Counted from the first letter of the stretch, positions 53,438-63,689 are shown. The stretch is DNA of 64,000 nucleotides from Prorocentrum cordatum (GCA_963575745.1 CAUYUJ010016475.1:212010-276009), one strand, 5' to 3'. Made by a program: numbers and translations. Notes: generated by a model not told the origin, from the sequence alone.

Positions 53438-53590
53438 TTAAGAGTGACCCTTCGCCAGAGTGATCTTTGGTGCGGGCACACCAGGGCCCTCAGATGGCTG
53501 AGCGCGGTGCACTAGCAGCGGCGTGTGCGCTCGGGTTCGGCCTCCCCGCGGCCCCCGAAAGTCGCGCACCAAAGATGCGCGCCTTGTGTG
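53438..53590. mobile_element. Family D inverted-repeat element, truncated right arm
   Basis: TTAAGAGTGACCCTTCGCCA then GAGTGATCTTTGGTGCGGGC on the left; GTCGCGCACCAAAGATGCGC on the right. It abuts the family E element. Confidence 0.65.
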
Positions 53591-54537
53591 CCATCGCAGT
53601 CGATGCGTTGATGAGCAGTCGATGCGGCAGCTCCGATTTAGCGTCGGCTTGCTTCGATTCGCAAGGGCCAACAAGATAGTATGGGCGGCTCAGATGGGTT
53701 ATCGTAGAAGCGGGGAGGGCGCGAGAACTCATGGGCCGAAGGCGGCCTTCCCTGGCGTTTTCGGCTATTTACCTAACAGCGAAGACTGATAGGTTTCTAG
53801 TTGACTCAAAAGAGCTCACAGATCACTCCACAGGGGGGTCCGGGCAGGTGTTGGGGCGTTTCCGGGCGGCATGAGCCGGGCTCGTTTTTCACCAACAGTC
53901 ACACACTTCGTGCTCTTCGCCTTCCCAGAACTCCATTCCCAGGCCACATTCTGGGGGGCCGGATGCAACAGTCACACACAAAGTGCTCTTCGACATCCCA
54001 GAACGCCATTCCCGGGCCACATTCTGGGGGGCCGGATGCAACAGTCACACACTTCGTGCTCTTCGAGTTCCCGGGCCAGAACTCCACTTCCCGGGCCCAC
54101 ATTTTGGATGCCCGGAGCCAACTGTAGGCCACTTCGTGCTCTTCGATTTCCCAGAACTCCATTCCCGGGCCACATTTTGAATGCCCGGAGCCAACTGTAG
54201 GCCACTTCGTGCTCTTCGAGTTCCCAGAACTCCATTCCCGGGCCACATTTTGAATGCCCGGAGCCAACTGTAGGCCACTTCGTGCTCTTCGAGTTCCCAA
54301 ACTCCCATTCCTGGGCTACCAGGAGGAGGAGGGGAGGACCCAGGAGGAGGAAGAGGAGGAGGAGGAGGAGGAGGAGGAGGAGGAGGAGGAGGAGGACATT
54401 GCCGGGCAACATTTTGAATAGCCAGACGCTTCATATTCCTTCCGCCACAGCTGTGTTTGGTTCAGGACTTGCTAGTGACACTGCAGTCCTCTGCATTCAA
54501 TTGGCCACTACATTCATTCACTGCAGTCCACTGAGTT

Positions 54538-56733
54538 TTGATTGCAATGGCGTTCCCCTGGCCGTACCCCCATGTCCAACGTTCATCCGCAGCCTCTGCT
54601 CCGCGAGGCTCGTCCGAAGTGTCGCCGCCTCGCGGTGCTTCTCAGCCTGCGCCGCCTCGCGGTGCTTCTCAGCCTGCGGAGGAAGGTGGACAGACGCCTG
54701 GTTCTGGCGCTGTGCAGCCTGCGTCTTTCACGGTCGCCTCGTTCAATTTCGGGTTCGAGCAGGGCATGATGACTGGTAAGCAGGCGGCCACTCACTGCGC
54801 TAACTTCGGAAGGTTGTGCGCCAAGATAGTGGAGACCGCTGATGCTGATATGGTCTGTGGCTGCGAGGTCGGTGCGTTCCGTGAAGGCTTTCGCCGAGCA
54901 GGGATCAACGTGACAGACATCCTCAGTAAGCCTTTCGGTGATGGCATTCGCTTCTTGGAGGTCGACAACTACTTGACTCTCTGGGGGTTCCGCGGTGCTT
55001 CTCAGCCTGCGGAACTGACTCTGTGCGAAGACAGCAAAGTTTACAGGCCTCCTAGCGGCCGAGATATTGATGCTGTTATTTCACATTTTGAGGTGAACAA
55101 ACCAGGCCATGACAAGTTCCACGTGGTGATCGCCAACATGCACATCGTGTGCGGCAAGAAACCGCCGAGCATCCAGACTCGAAAGCGGACAGTTCGCCAT
55201 CTCCGCTTGCACCTGGACGGCCTGGCCAAGATTCTTGAGAATCTAAACGAGGCAGTCGTTGTGCTTGTAGTCGGCGACGACAACCTCACTTTCCAGGAGG
55301 CGCGGGAGGCTTACCAGCGCGAGCAGAACGACGAGAAGGTATGGGAGGTCCATGCCACTCCGGCCGACCTCAAAGGCGACCACGTCGCGGTCTGCGGAGC
55401 AGTCGCCCGTTTCTGCTCCATTGCCGTTGGCGCGTCTTTTACGGATCGTGGCATGCGCAACGACGCACACGATGCGGTGGCGGTTGTGCTCACTCTCCCT
55501 GGTGCTATTCAGCCTGGGGAGAGCAAGAGGCGGAAAATTGTCGTCGAAAACGTCTCCGACGCCGACGTCAGCGTACAGGCGGACCGCGAGTCTTCTGTGC
55601 ATTGGGATCGGTCGCCGAGTTCTGCTCCTCCGCTTTCACCGACTTCACCGGGTGATCCCGACTACGTCGAGGATGTCGTTCAGAATCGCGCGGACGACTT
55701 GCACAGGGAGCTGAGGAAGCTTTGGGACGACAGGTACGACGAGGAGTACGATCCGAAAGTCCTCCATCATCTCAGTCTCTTGCTTTTCAAAAAGAGGAAG
55801 TCCACGGAGCCAGCGGACACTGATCCAGCTGGCGCTCCTCAGCCTGGCTCGGAATATGACACGGCCTTTGCGTCTCAGGAGGAGACTGGCCGAGCCATTC
55901 TCTCTGTCCTTAAGCTTCGACATGACTTTCTGCGGAGCAAGAACATCGACGACATGCGCTACGTTCTCACGGAGCCTGAGCGCCAGGAATTGGTCAGAGT
56001 AGCTCGCGACCAGTACGAGCAGTCGCGGCAGCAGCGTGCGCTTCAGGAACGGGATATCGAAAAGGGAAAAGCGAAAGGCAAGTCTGCGCCACAAGGGGGC
56101 CATGCGGTTCCGCAGGGTCCGAACAAAGGGCCAGGCGGTAAGAAAGGTTCTCACGGTGCTTCTCAGCCTGCGGGAAAAGGTGGCCAGGCCAAGGGTGCAG
56201 GTCTGGGTAGCGTCGCCAAGTTTGTGAAAGACCAGAAGCGTAAGCGGTGGCATCGCCATTTGCAACGCGTGGCCGGTACTAAACAGATCTGGGAGGTGTT
56301 GGCCTTCTCAGGGCGCTTCGACGTTGATTGGTTAACGCAAGCGTTGCAAGCTGATCACAGCGAGGGCCGTGATGCAGCAGTTCCCGAGGAAGCTCTGCGG
56401 CAACAGCGGCGCCGGCTGCACCACCAGAAGGCCGAGGCCATCGCGCGCTACAACGAGGGGGAGCGGCTTTCCCTCCATCTGTCTGCCCAGGCTGGCCAGG
56501 CAAAGCCGAACTTCACGCGCAGGCAGCAGGACGTGTTGCAGATGTTTGAGAGCGGAGCGCTGCTTCAAATCCGCAACCAAGCGATTCTGGCGTGCGGGCA
56601 CGGCCGTCTGTTCAGGGGCGATGGCGACTACCTGGACATCGGCGGCAGCACGGGCGGTGGCTCCAGGCGCATCATCGATTCTTGGCAGCCGCCGGACTGG
56701 CGTGACTTCCTCCAAGACGATCAGGACATCTGA
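54538..56733 (+). CDS. EEP-like (endonuclease/exonuclease/phosphatase) domain protein with GASQPA repeats
   Basis: An intronless frame of 731 codons with regular codon use. Residues about 62-320 resemble the EEP fold: FTVASFNFG (Asn 70), ADMVCGCEVG (Glu 110), HVVIANMHIVCG (about 195-206), VVLVVGDDNLTF (Asp247/248, Asn249) and RNDAHDAVAVVL (about 307-318), in the order N, E, GDxN, H/D expected of metal-dependent nucleases and phosphatases. The last motif departs from the usual SDH. The C-terminal 400 residues are charged and helical (RQELVRVARDQYEQSRQQRA; a Lys/Gly-rich linker; a final part ending DSWQPPDWRDFLQ) and unrecognised. The peptide GASQPA or a near form occurs at about 33, 42, 58, 153 and 540. 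ATG 54547 is an alternative start. The ORF lies within the composite element at 53771-57782, so it may be its gene. Substrate unknown. Confidence 0.7.
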   Translation: MIAMAFPWPYPHVQRSSAASAPRGSSEVSPPRGASQPAPPRGASQPAEEGGQTPGSGAVQPASFTVASFNFGFEQGMMTGKQAATHCANFGRLCAKIVETADADMVCGCEVGAFREGFRRAGINVTDILSKPFGDGIRFLEVDNYLTLWGFRGASQPAELTLCEDSKVYRPPSGRDIDAVISHFEVNKPGHDKFHVVIANMHIVCGKKPPSIQTRKRTVRHLRLHLDGLAKILENLNEAVVVLVVGDDNLTFQEAREAYQREQNDEKVWEVHATPADLKGDHVAVCGAVARFCSIAVGASFTDRGMRNDAHDAVAVVLTLPGAIQPGESKRRKIVVENVSDADVSVQADRESSVHWDRSPSSAPPLSPTSPGDPDYVEDVVQNRADDLHRELRKLWDDRYDEEYDPKVLHHLSLLLFKKRKSTEPADTDPAGAPQPGSEYDTAFASQEETGRAILSVLKLRHDFLRSKNIDDMRYVLTEPERQELVRVARDQYEQSRQQRALQERDIEKGKAKGKSAPQGGHAVPQGPNKGPGGKKGSHGASQPAGKGGQAKGAGLGSVAKFVKDQKRKRWHRHLQRVAGTKQIWEVLAFSGRFDVDWLTQALQADHSEGRDAAVPEEALRQQRRRLHHQKAEAIARYNEGERLSLHLSAQAGQAKPNFTRRQQDVLQMFESGALLQIRNQAILACGHGRLFRGDGDYLDIGGSTGGGSRRIIDSWQPPDWRDFLQDDQDI

Positions 56734-56754
56734 GTTTTGCAAGTCTCTCTGCCC

Positions 56755-57000
56755 GCGGTGCTTCTCAGCCTGCGGTCTGCCGCTCTCCAGCTGCGGTCTC
56801 GAGCAGTAGTGTTCGAAAGCATGCGAGTTCCTGCGGTGCTTCTCAGCCTGCAGGTTTCGCAGCCTGCGCTCTGCAGTACAAGTGCTTTTCAGCATGCGAC
56901 ATCCTGCGGTGCTTCTCAGCCTGCAGGGTTCGCAACGTGCGGTTTGCAATGCATTCCTTTTCAGTATGCGAGTTCCTGCGGTGTTTCTCAGGCTGCAGGG
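56755..57000 (+). repeat. ~73-bp tandem array of the GCGGTGCTTCTCAGCCTGCG motif
   Basis: Right after the ORF stop the 20-bp motif or close forms begin at 56755, 56833, 56906 and 56978 (spacings 78, 73, 72). Each is preceded by GAGTTCCT or CATCCT-like sequence and alternates with a second worn form (AGTGCTTTTCAGCATGCG). All copies share the orientation of those inside the ORF. Confidence 0.85.
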
Positions 57001-57800
57001 CTCCGAGGCTCTTCGCTTCGATGCCATTGTTTTCAGACACCGTAGCTCCGTTCCGTAAACGTCTTCCAAGAGCCGCTCGCAACCTTTTGCAGCTGGCTGT
57101 CTGCACGCTTCGCCGGCTTTTGCTGCGCGGACACTTTTCACACACACGTCAGCGCCGTTTGTAGGCGTCAGAAAAACATGTAGACATTCACGAAGGGCTC
57201 AGTCTGTATATCGTCACATCATTACATACGCAGTCGTCGAACACATCGGTGTACATTCAGCGCTTTGTCCTTCTAGCTGGGTTGCTTCGTGCTGAGGCTG
57301 AGGCTGATGCAGGCTGAGGCTGAGGCAGGCTGAGGCTGAGGCCGAGGCTGACGGCAGACTGAGGCTGAGGCTGAAGCAGGCTGAGGCTGAGGCAGAGGCA
57401 GGCTGAGGCTGAGGCTGAGGCAGGCTGATGCTGAGGCAGGCTGAGGCTGAGGCTGAGGCTGATGCAGGCTGAGGCTGAGGCAGGCTGAGGCTGAGGCCGA
57501 GGCTGAAGGCAGACTGATGCTGAGGATGAAGCAGGCTGAGGCTGAGGCTGAGGCAGGCTGAGGCTGAGGCAGGCGGAGGCTGAGGCTGAGGCAGAGCAGG
57601 CTGAGGCTGTGACTGCTACTGCCGTTGCCACTGCGACTGTCATCGCGAATGCGACTACGACTGCGAGAACAGCAGAATTCTACAACTGGATTCTCATCTG
57701 AATCTTCTCATTTGAATCATAAGGGGAATGGAATCATAAGGGGAAAGCATCCAGATATGCTCCTACACATCGCTGTTTAGGTGCTTGCCGGGATAATTTT

Positions 57801-59842
57801 AACTAACAGGCGAAGACTGATAGGTTTCTATGGATCAAAAGAGAGCAGCCAGATCACTCCACAGGGGGGTCCGGGCAGGGATGTTTTTATTTTTTTTTTT
57901 TTTGGGAGTTGCCTGGGTCGCAGGTGCCGCCGGCGCTTTTTCACAACAGACACACACTTCGTGCTCTTCGACCTCCCAGAACTCCATTCCCGGGCCACAT
58001 TCTGAATGCCCGGAGCCAACTGTAGGCCACTTCGTGCTCTTCGACTTCCCAGAACTCCATTCCCGGGCCACATTTTGAATGCCTGGAGCCAACTGTAGGC
58101 CACTTCGTGCTCTTCGACTTCCCAGAACTCCATTCCCGGGCCACATTTTGGATGCCCGGAGCCAACTGTAGGCCACTTCGTGGTGTTCGAGTTCCCAGAA
58201 CTCCATTCCTGGGCATAATTTTGAATGCCCGGAGCCAACTGTAGGTCATTTCGTGTTCTTCGAATTCCCAGAACTCCATTCCCGGGCCACACTTTGAATG
58301 CTGAGGCAGGCTGATGCTGAGGCTGAGGCAGGCTGAGGCTGAAGGCAGACTGAAGCTGAGGCCGAGGCTGAAGGCAGACTGAGGCTGAGGCTGAAGCAGG
58401 CTGAGGCTGAGGCTGAGGCAGGCTGAGGCTGAGGCTGAGGCAGGCTGATGCTAAGGCTGAGGCTGAGGCTGAGGCTGATGCAGGCTGAGGCTGAGGCAGG
58501 CTGAGGCTGAGGCCGAGGCTGAAGGCAGACTGTGGCTGAGGCTGAAGCAGGCTGAGGCTGAGGCTGTGGCAGGCTGAGGCTGAGGCTGAGGCAGGCTGAT
58601 GCTGAGGCAGGCTGAGGCTGAGGCTGAGGCTGATGCAGGCTGAGGCTGAGGCAGGCTGAGGCTGAGGCCGAGGCCGACGGCAGACTGAGGCTGAGGCTGA
58701 AGCAGGCTGATGCTGAGGCAGAGGCAGGCTGAGGCTGAGGCTGAGGCAGGCTGATGCTGAGGCAGGCTGAGGCTGAGGCTGAGGCTGATGCAGGCTGAGG
58801 CTGAGGCAGGCTGAGGCTGAGGCCGAGGCTGAAGGCAGACTGAGGCTGAGGCTGAAGCAGGCTGAGGCCGAAGCTGAGGCAGGCTGATGCTGAGGCTGAG
58901 GCAGGCTGATGCTGAGGCAGGCTGAGGCTGAGGCTGAGGCTGATGCAGGCCGAGGCTGAGGCAGGCTGAGGCCGAGGCCGAGGCTGAAGGCAGACTGATG
59001 CTGAGGCTGAAGCAGGCTGAGGCTGAGGCTGAGGCAGGCTGAGGCTGAGGCTGAGGCAGGCTGATGCTGAGGCAGGCCGAGGCTGAGGCTGAGGCTGATG
59101 CAGGCTGAGGCTGAGGCAGGCTGAGGCTGAGGCCGAGGCTGAAGGCAGACTGAGGCTGAGGCTGAAGCAGGCTGAGGCTGAGGCTGAGGCAGGCTGAGGC
59201 TGAGGCTGAGGCAGGTTGAGGCTGAGGCAGACTGAGGCTGAGGCTGAGGCTGAGGCAGGCTAAGGCTGAGGCAGGCTGAGGCTGAGGCCGAGGCTGCAGG
59301 CAAACTCAGGCTGAGGCTGAAGCAGGCTGAGGCTGAGGCTGAGGCAGGCTGAGGCTGAGGCTGATGCAGGCTGATGCTGAGGCAGGCTGAGGCTGAGGCT
59401 GAGGCTGATGCAGGCTGAGGGTGAGGCAGGCTGAGGCTGAGGCCGAGGCTGAAGGCAGACTGAGGCTGAGGCTGAAGCAGGCTGAGGCTGAGGCTGAGGC
59501 TGAGGCTGATGCAGGCTGATGCTCAGGCAGGCTGAGGCTGAGGCTCAGGCTGATGCAGGCTGAGGCTGAGGCATGCTGAGGCTGAGGCCGAGGCTGAAGG
59601 CAGACTGAGGCTGAGGCTGAAGCAGGCTGAGGGCGAGGCTGAGGCAGGCTGAGGCTGAGGCAGGCTGAGGCTGAGGCTGAGGCAGGCTGAGGCTGAGGCT
59701 GTGACTGCGACTGCTGTTGCCACTGCGACTGCCATCGCGAATGCGATCACGACTCCGAGAACAGCAGAATTCTACAACAGGATTCTTATCTGAATCTTAA
59801 GGGGAATGCTTCCAGATATGCTCCTACACATCGCTGTTAGGT
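57801..59842 (+). mobile_element. Composite inverted-repeat element, short copy 2 (~2.0 kb)
   Basis: Left AACTAACAGGCGA at 57801, right TCGCTGTTAGGT at 59831-59842. Left segment with CACAGGGGGGTCCGGGCAGG, about four and a half 73-bp repeats (57950-58300), a 1.4-kb GAGGCT array with a higher-order pattern (GAGGCTGAAGGCAGACTGAGG every ~170 bp), then the right segment with CAGCAGAATTCTACAACAGG and GGGGAATGCTTCCAGATATG. It starts 18 bp after the end of the long copy. Confidence 0.75.
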
Positions 59843-60913
59843 TGCTTTGCCGGGATAATTCTGACCCTGCTGGGGGATTCTCGTCGCCACGGCTGGATCC
59901 GCATCGAAAAACTGAGCGGGCTGGACCATGAGAGGGGTCTGGGGACCGATGTTGAGCAGAACGGACAAGCTCGCGTCGTGGGAGAACCACGACGGACGAT
60001 GTTTACAGTTTTCGGCTTTCGGGGGCCCTCTCCAGGCCCACGGGCCTTCAAAAAAACCCGGAGCGATATGTCGCCGCGCCGTTTGTTCCGACGCGCGGCC
60101 TTCCGCCGTGGGGAGGGCGCCGCGGGCGTCAGCGCAGACACCGCCTCGGGCGCGGTGGGTTTGCCGTGGGCTTGCCGCGGCGCTGGCTTCGTTTGTTGGG
60201 GCGCGGGGCGCAGGGTTTGCCGCAGGTTTGCGGTGGTGTCGGCGTCGTCCACTTGGGCGCGTCGAGACAATCGGCACGGCGACATACTTCGGGGGTACTA
60301 AAGTTTTTGACCATAAGATGAGAATTGCCTCGCTGGTCACGCGTGCCGCGGAGGACCGATCAGGATGCAAAGGTGCCTTGATGCGGATTCGCGAGCCTTT
60401 GTGGGCCCTCTGGGACGGCCAACCAGTGAACCGAGAGCGACCGCATCGGAGAAGGATGCCCAGGGTCTCACAGCATCAATGCAACAAGGAATGCAATGAA
60501 ACATCGCGTTGGCATGATAAGGACAGGGTCGATGGGGATGATGACGCGGACGATCAAGCGTGACCCAAGCGGAGTGGTTTACTGTGAATGGGTTCAAGTC
60601 GGAGTGTTTTCCAGCCCTATTGTGAATGGGACGGAGTAATTATCACCCTGTTTTAAATATATATTATTATATTCTTACAGGGTGAGAGCCCATCGGAGTC
60701 GAACCGCCGCCCGACCCAAAACATGTCGCTAAGATTCTACGGGGGGGGGCAGGGGGCGTCGACAGCATGACGTCTTATGGTCAAAACTATAGTACCCCCC
60801 GTGTATACGAAAATCAAGACATCGGATGCTTGAGGCAGCATCGCCCCCCAACCTGCCCTTAACCGTCGCTCTTCTGAGCCTTGGCCGCACGCGTAGAAAA
60901 AAAAAAAAACACG
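59843..60913. other. No gene; fragment of family B and an AT-rich island
   Basis: TTCTCGTCGCCACGGCTGGA then TCCGCATCGAAAA near 59880 matches the interior of family B. TTTAAATATATATTATTATA at 60653-60672 is an unusually AT-rich patch. No convincing coding frame. Confidence 0.45.
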
Positions 60914-61060
60914 CCATAAACGTAAGCCTTCTGAGGTCCGCGCGGATTGCGGATCCCCCTGGCGGCGCCTCCAGCGCCGCCTTTGGCCCGCTCCGCGCGC
61001 CCTGAGAGGGGAGTCCAGCGCCGATCAAAGAAATCTGCGCAGACCTCCGAAAGTTTGTGG
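60914..61060. mobile_element. Family A inverted-repeat element
   Basis: Left CTTCTGAGGTCCGCGCGGAT, right TCTGCGCAGACCTCCGAAAG, inverted. The core has GGCGGCGCCTCCAGCGCCGC and CCGCTCCGCGCGCC. A run of about 15 A lies just outside the left end. Confidence 0.7.
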
Positions 61061-61212
61061 TTCTGCGATGTCCTCTTCCTCCACTCCCAGTGAGGGCCCA
61101 AAGACAGCAAGTCACTGCCCCGTGGCGAGAGCGAGATCCGCCGTACCAGCGGTGGGGCCGAGAGCGTCGTGGAGCTCCGCGGGGTGAGCAGATCGCCACG
61201 TCGGATGTCTGG

Positions 61213-61457
61213 ATACGGTCAGGCACTTTGCCTTGGCGTGTCGCTCCGACGGTTCTGGCTCACCACGCTTCCACGCCCCCTTTCACGCTTTCACGGCGAC
61301 ACGCTATCCATGTCCCCCCTTTCCAAGCGCCAATGTCCCGAGCTTTTCCCAGCCTCCCGCCCCGCGGAGCGGAGCGACACGCTATCAGCTCGCACGGCAT
61401 AGCGTGTCGCCGGGGCCACCGCCGCCGCGACACGCTAAGCAAAAGTGCCTGACCGTA
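61213..61457. mobile_element. Family F inverted-repeat element (~245 bp)
   Basis: Arms of 31 bp with three mismatches: TACGGTCAGGCACTTTGCCT on the left and AAAAGTGCCTGACCGTA on the right, both continuing into GGCGTGTCGC/GCGACACGCT. TA stands at both outer ends, so a TA target duplication is possible, as in Tc1/mariner-type elements. Inside, GCGTGTCGC words recur in both directions. Confidence 0.8.
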
Positions 61458-61570
61458 GTTCGCCCTGAGATCCTGGAGTCGCAATTTTACCACACCGGGA
61501 GTTTTCGGCCAACTTCGGGCCCGGGGACCATCTCAGACGGATCTGGAGCCCAGGTCGTGACGTTTCACCT

Positions 61571-61703
61571 TGTCAACGCTCGGACGTGTGCATTTTTTCA
61601 TCGGCGGGCACCTTCGACAAGCATCCTCGACCATCTGGCAACAAAATGCATGCAAGAAACCGAACATGCAGCGGGGACGGACGTCCAAGCGATGGCATCT
61701 CAC
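61571..61703. mobile_element. Family G inverted-repeat element, copy 2
   Basis: Left AACGCTCGGACGTGTGCATT, right GGACGTCCAAGCGATGGCAT, inverted. The interior, CACCTTCGACAAGCATCCTC, parallels 28309-28444. Confidence 0.7.
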
Positions 61704-62165
61704 TGTCACGATGTTGCATTTTTGCGCGTGCGCGATGGTGGATCTCAGGGGTACACCGGCCACACACCCGCGACGCTCTTCCTTAGCCAGTGCAGTCCTG
61801 CTCCCAGGACAGGCGCGTACGCCCGCCAGGCCGAGCATAGGCGCATGTAACCATGATTGGGCCCAGGATTGGCCTGGCCAGGACTGGTGTCGGTGGATGG
61901 TCGATGCTCTCCCAGAGGGAGAGTCTCCAGTCTATGTTTCTGGCTCTGGCGATGCTGCGCGGTGTCATCGCACCCCTGGCCCACCCCTTCTCACGACAAC
62001 GTGGCGCGGGCCACTGTTCCAGGCCGCCCAGATGAGGACAGATTAGATGTGGCTGGAGCGTCGCGATACATCACTGATGCATCAGCGATACGGCGGGATC
62101 CAGAGCGCGATGCGTTCCATCCTGGCGTCCCCGACACATCACCAATGCATCGTCGGTTACACGCA
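61704..62165. other. No gene; possible worn family E relative
   Basis: CGATACATCACTGATGCATC and CACATCACCAATGCATCGTC near 62066-62155 resemble the GCATCGCCGATGC interior of 53227-53434. No coding evidence. Confidence 0.35.
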
Positions 62166-62309
62166 CTTGAGAGCGACCCTTCGCCATAATGACCTTTGGT
62201 TCGCGGCGTTCCGCGGGCGCCAGGGGGGTCCAAGCCCATGCACGCAGGCCGCTCTTGTCGCATCGCATGCAACGATGGGTAAGCCGCGCACCCAGGCTTA
62301 CTCTCGCCT
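62166..62309. mobile_element. Family D inverted-repeat element, third copy
   Basis: Left CTTGAGAGCGACCCTTCGCC then TGACCTTTGGTTCGCGGC; right AAGCCGCGCACCCAGGCTTA then CTCTCGCC, inverted with several changes. Confidence 0.6.
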
Positions 62310-62429
62310 ATGCTCATTCGTGCGTGGAGCGGACTTTGGCGATGCGGCGCCAGCCTCCGACCCTATCTGCTCCGAACTCTTCACGCTTCGTGCGAACCCA
62401 CCAGCCCATTCAGAAACGATGCCGATGAG

Positions 62430-62700
62430 AGCTGTTCTTCTTGAGGCCCTCTTGGGGTCCTCTTGGGGCTCTCTCGGTGCCCTCTTGGGGCACCTTGGGG
62501 CTCGTGTAGGGGGTCTTGGCACCCTCTTGGACCCCTCTTGGGAGCCTCTTGGGGTCATCTTGGAGGCCAAAGGGGGGGTCCCCCTCATGAGCCGTTAGAA
62601 GCGTCTCTTGGGGTCCTCTTGGGGCCCTCTTGGCGCTCTTGGAGCCGTCTCGGGGTTCTCTTGGGCCCCTCTTGAGCCATGTTAGGCCATCTTGGGGCCA
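62430..62700 (+). repeat. CTTGG-type repeat, partial
   Basis: CCCTCTTGGGGTCC, TCTTGGGGCACC and CTCTTGGCGCTC units without the start or the conserved tail. Confidence 0.65.
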
Positions 62701-63537
62701 TATTTCAGGCGCCATCCTCCAGCCCTATCAACTCCGATGTTGTTGTCTATTACTTCCCCACTGGGCCTGCGTGCCGGGCCGAGGAGACGGGGACCCCGCG
62801 GGGCCACGAGGCCGCAGTCCCTGGGACGCCCAGTCACCCGCCGTCCCACTCACGACGCTCGTCGCCTCCGTTCACAAAACAATAAAACAGCAACGCTAGG
62901 TTCGTGTCGTGTCGACGCGGCGGCGACCCCAGCGCAGGCGTTCAAGGTTGACTGCCGGCAGCGGCCCCGACTCGGCCGATATCGAATGATTTGCGCAATC
63001 GGAGTGTTGCCGATCGTTCAAGGTGGACCGAGTCACGTGGTGTCGGAGACCAACGCTGAGGTCGTCTCGACACGAACTTGCCGCAGCAAAAGGGGAGGAA
63101 ATACACGTCCCCGGGCGTCCGACGCCGTGACTCCTGTTCGCGTCTGCCGACAGTCCCCGCGGGCCCGACGGCGGCCCGGGGGCGCCCAGGCACGTCGCGA
63201 AGCCGGCTCTCTGCGCGTAGACTGTAGGCACACGGGTGCCCCACGATTACCGACTGGCTCCCCGGGGGCGCCGCAGCGCCCCAGGGCCCAGGGGCACCAG
63301 AAGAAGCTCCGAGTCGACGCAGGAGGCGCCCTGCGGTGTCTTACGGTACTGTGCAGTAGGCATGTCAAGCAAGTGGCCAGCCTCGCCTGCCGGTACCCCG
63401 CGGAAGTTTCTTGCCCCCCCGACGGCCCAGGGGAGCCACAGAAGCTTCGGGGCACCTTGGGGAGCTCTTAGATCGCTCGATGGCAAGGTTGCCCCTATCC
63501 CGCGAAGGCCTTACGGCCGGTGCCGCCGACCCTGAAG
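62701..63537. other. No gene seen
   Basis: GC-rich sequence open in several frames on both strands; no motif or splice structure recognised. Confidence 0.4.
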
Positions 63538-63632
63538 AGGAGGAGGGGGGGAGGAGGAGGAGGAGGAGGAGGAGGAGGAGGAGGAGGAGGAGGAGGAGGA
63601 GGAGGAGGAGGAGGAGGAGGACGGCGGCGGCG
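63538..63632 (+). repeat. GGA/CGG microsatellite
   Basis: (GGA)n ending in (CGG)n. Confidence 0.95.
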
Positions 63633-63689
63633 GCGGCGAAAGGCATTTTAAAACGCAAGGGAACTCATTGATTGTGCTATATTGGGGTT

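Larger units (their letters stand above)
53771..57782 (+). mobile_element. Composite inverted-repeat element enclosing an ORF (~4.0 kb)
   Basis: Left end ACCTAACAGCGA at 53771; right end TCGCTGTTTAGGT at 57770-57782, the same 12-mer inverted with one extra base. In order: left segment GAAGACTGATAGG and CACAGGGGGGTCCGGGCAGG; 73-bp repeats (53900-54310); GGA tract (54318-54405); the 731-codon ORF (54538-56733); a 20-bp-motif array (56755-57000); a short GAGGCT array (57288-57610); the right segment with CACTGCGACTGTCATCGCGA, CAGCAGAATTCTACAACTGG and CCAGATATGCTCCTACACAT. The two 2.0-kb copies (30438-32462, 57801-59842) have the same ends, 73-bp repeats and a longer GAGGCT array, but no ORF. Confidence 0.65.

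Noticed and set aside
57828-59303. 491-codon minus-strand frame
   Set aside because: Translation of the GAGGCT array and 73-bp repeats.
60640-60720. tRNA-like GGTTCGACTCC on the minus strand
   Set aside because: The T-arm stem does not pair properly and no anticodon arm or acceptor stem can be built around it.
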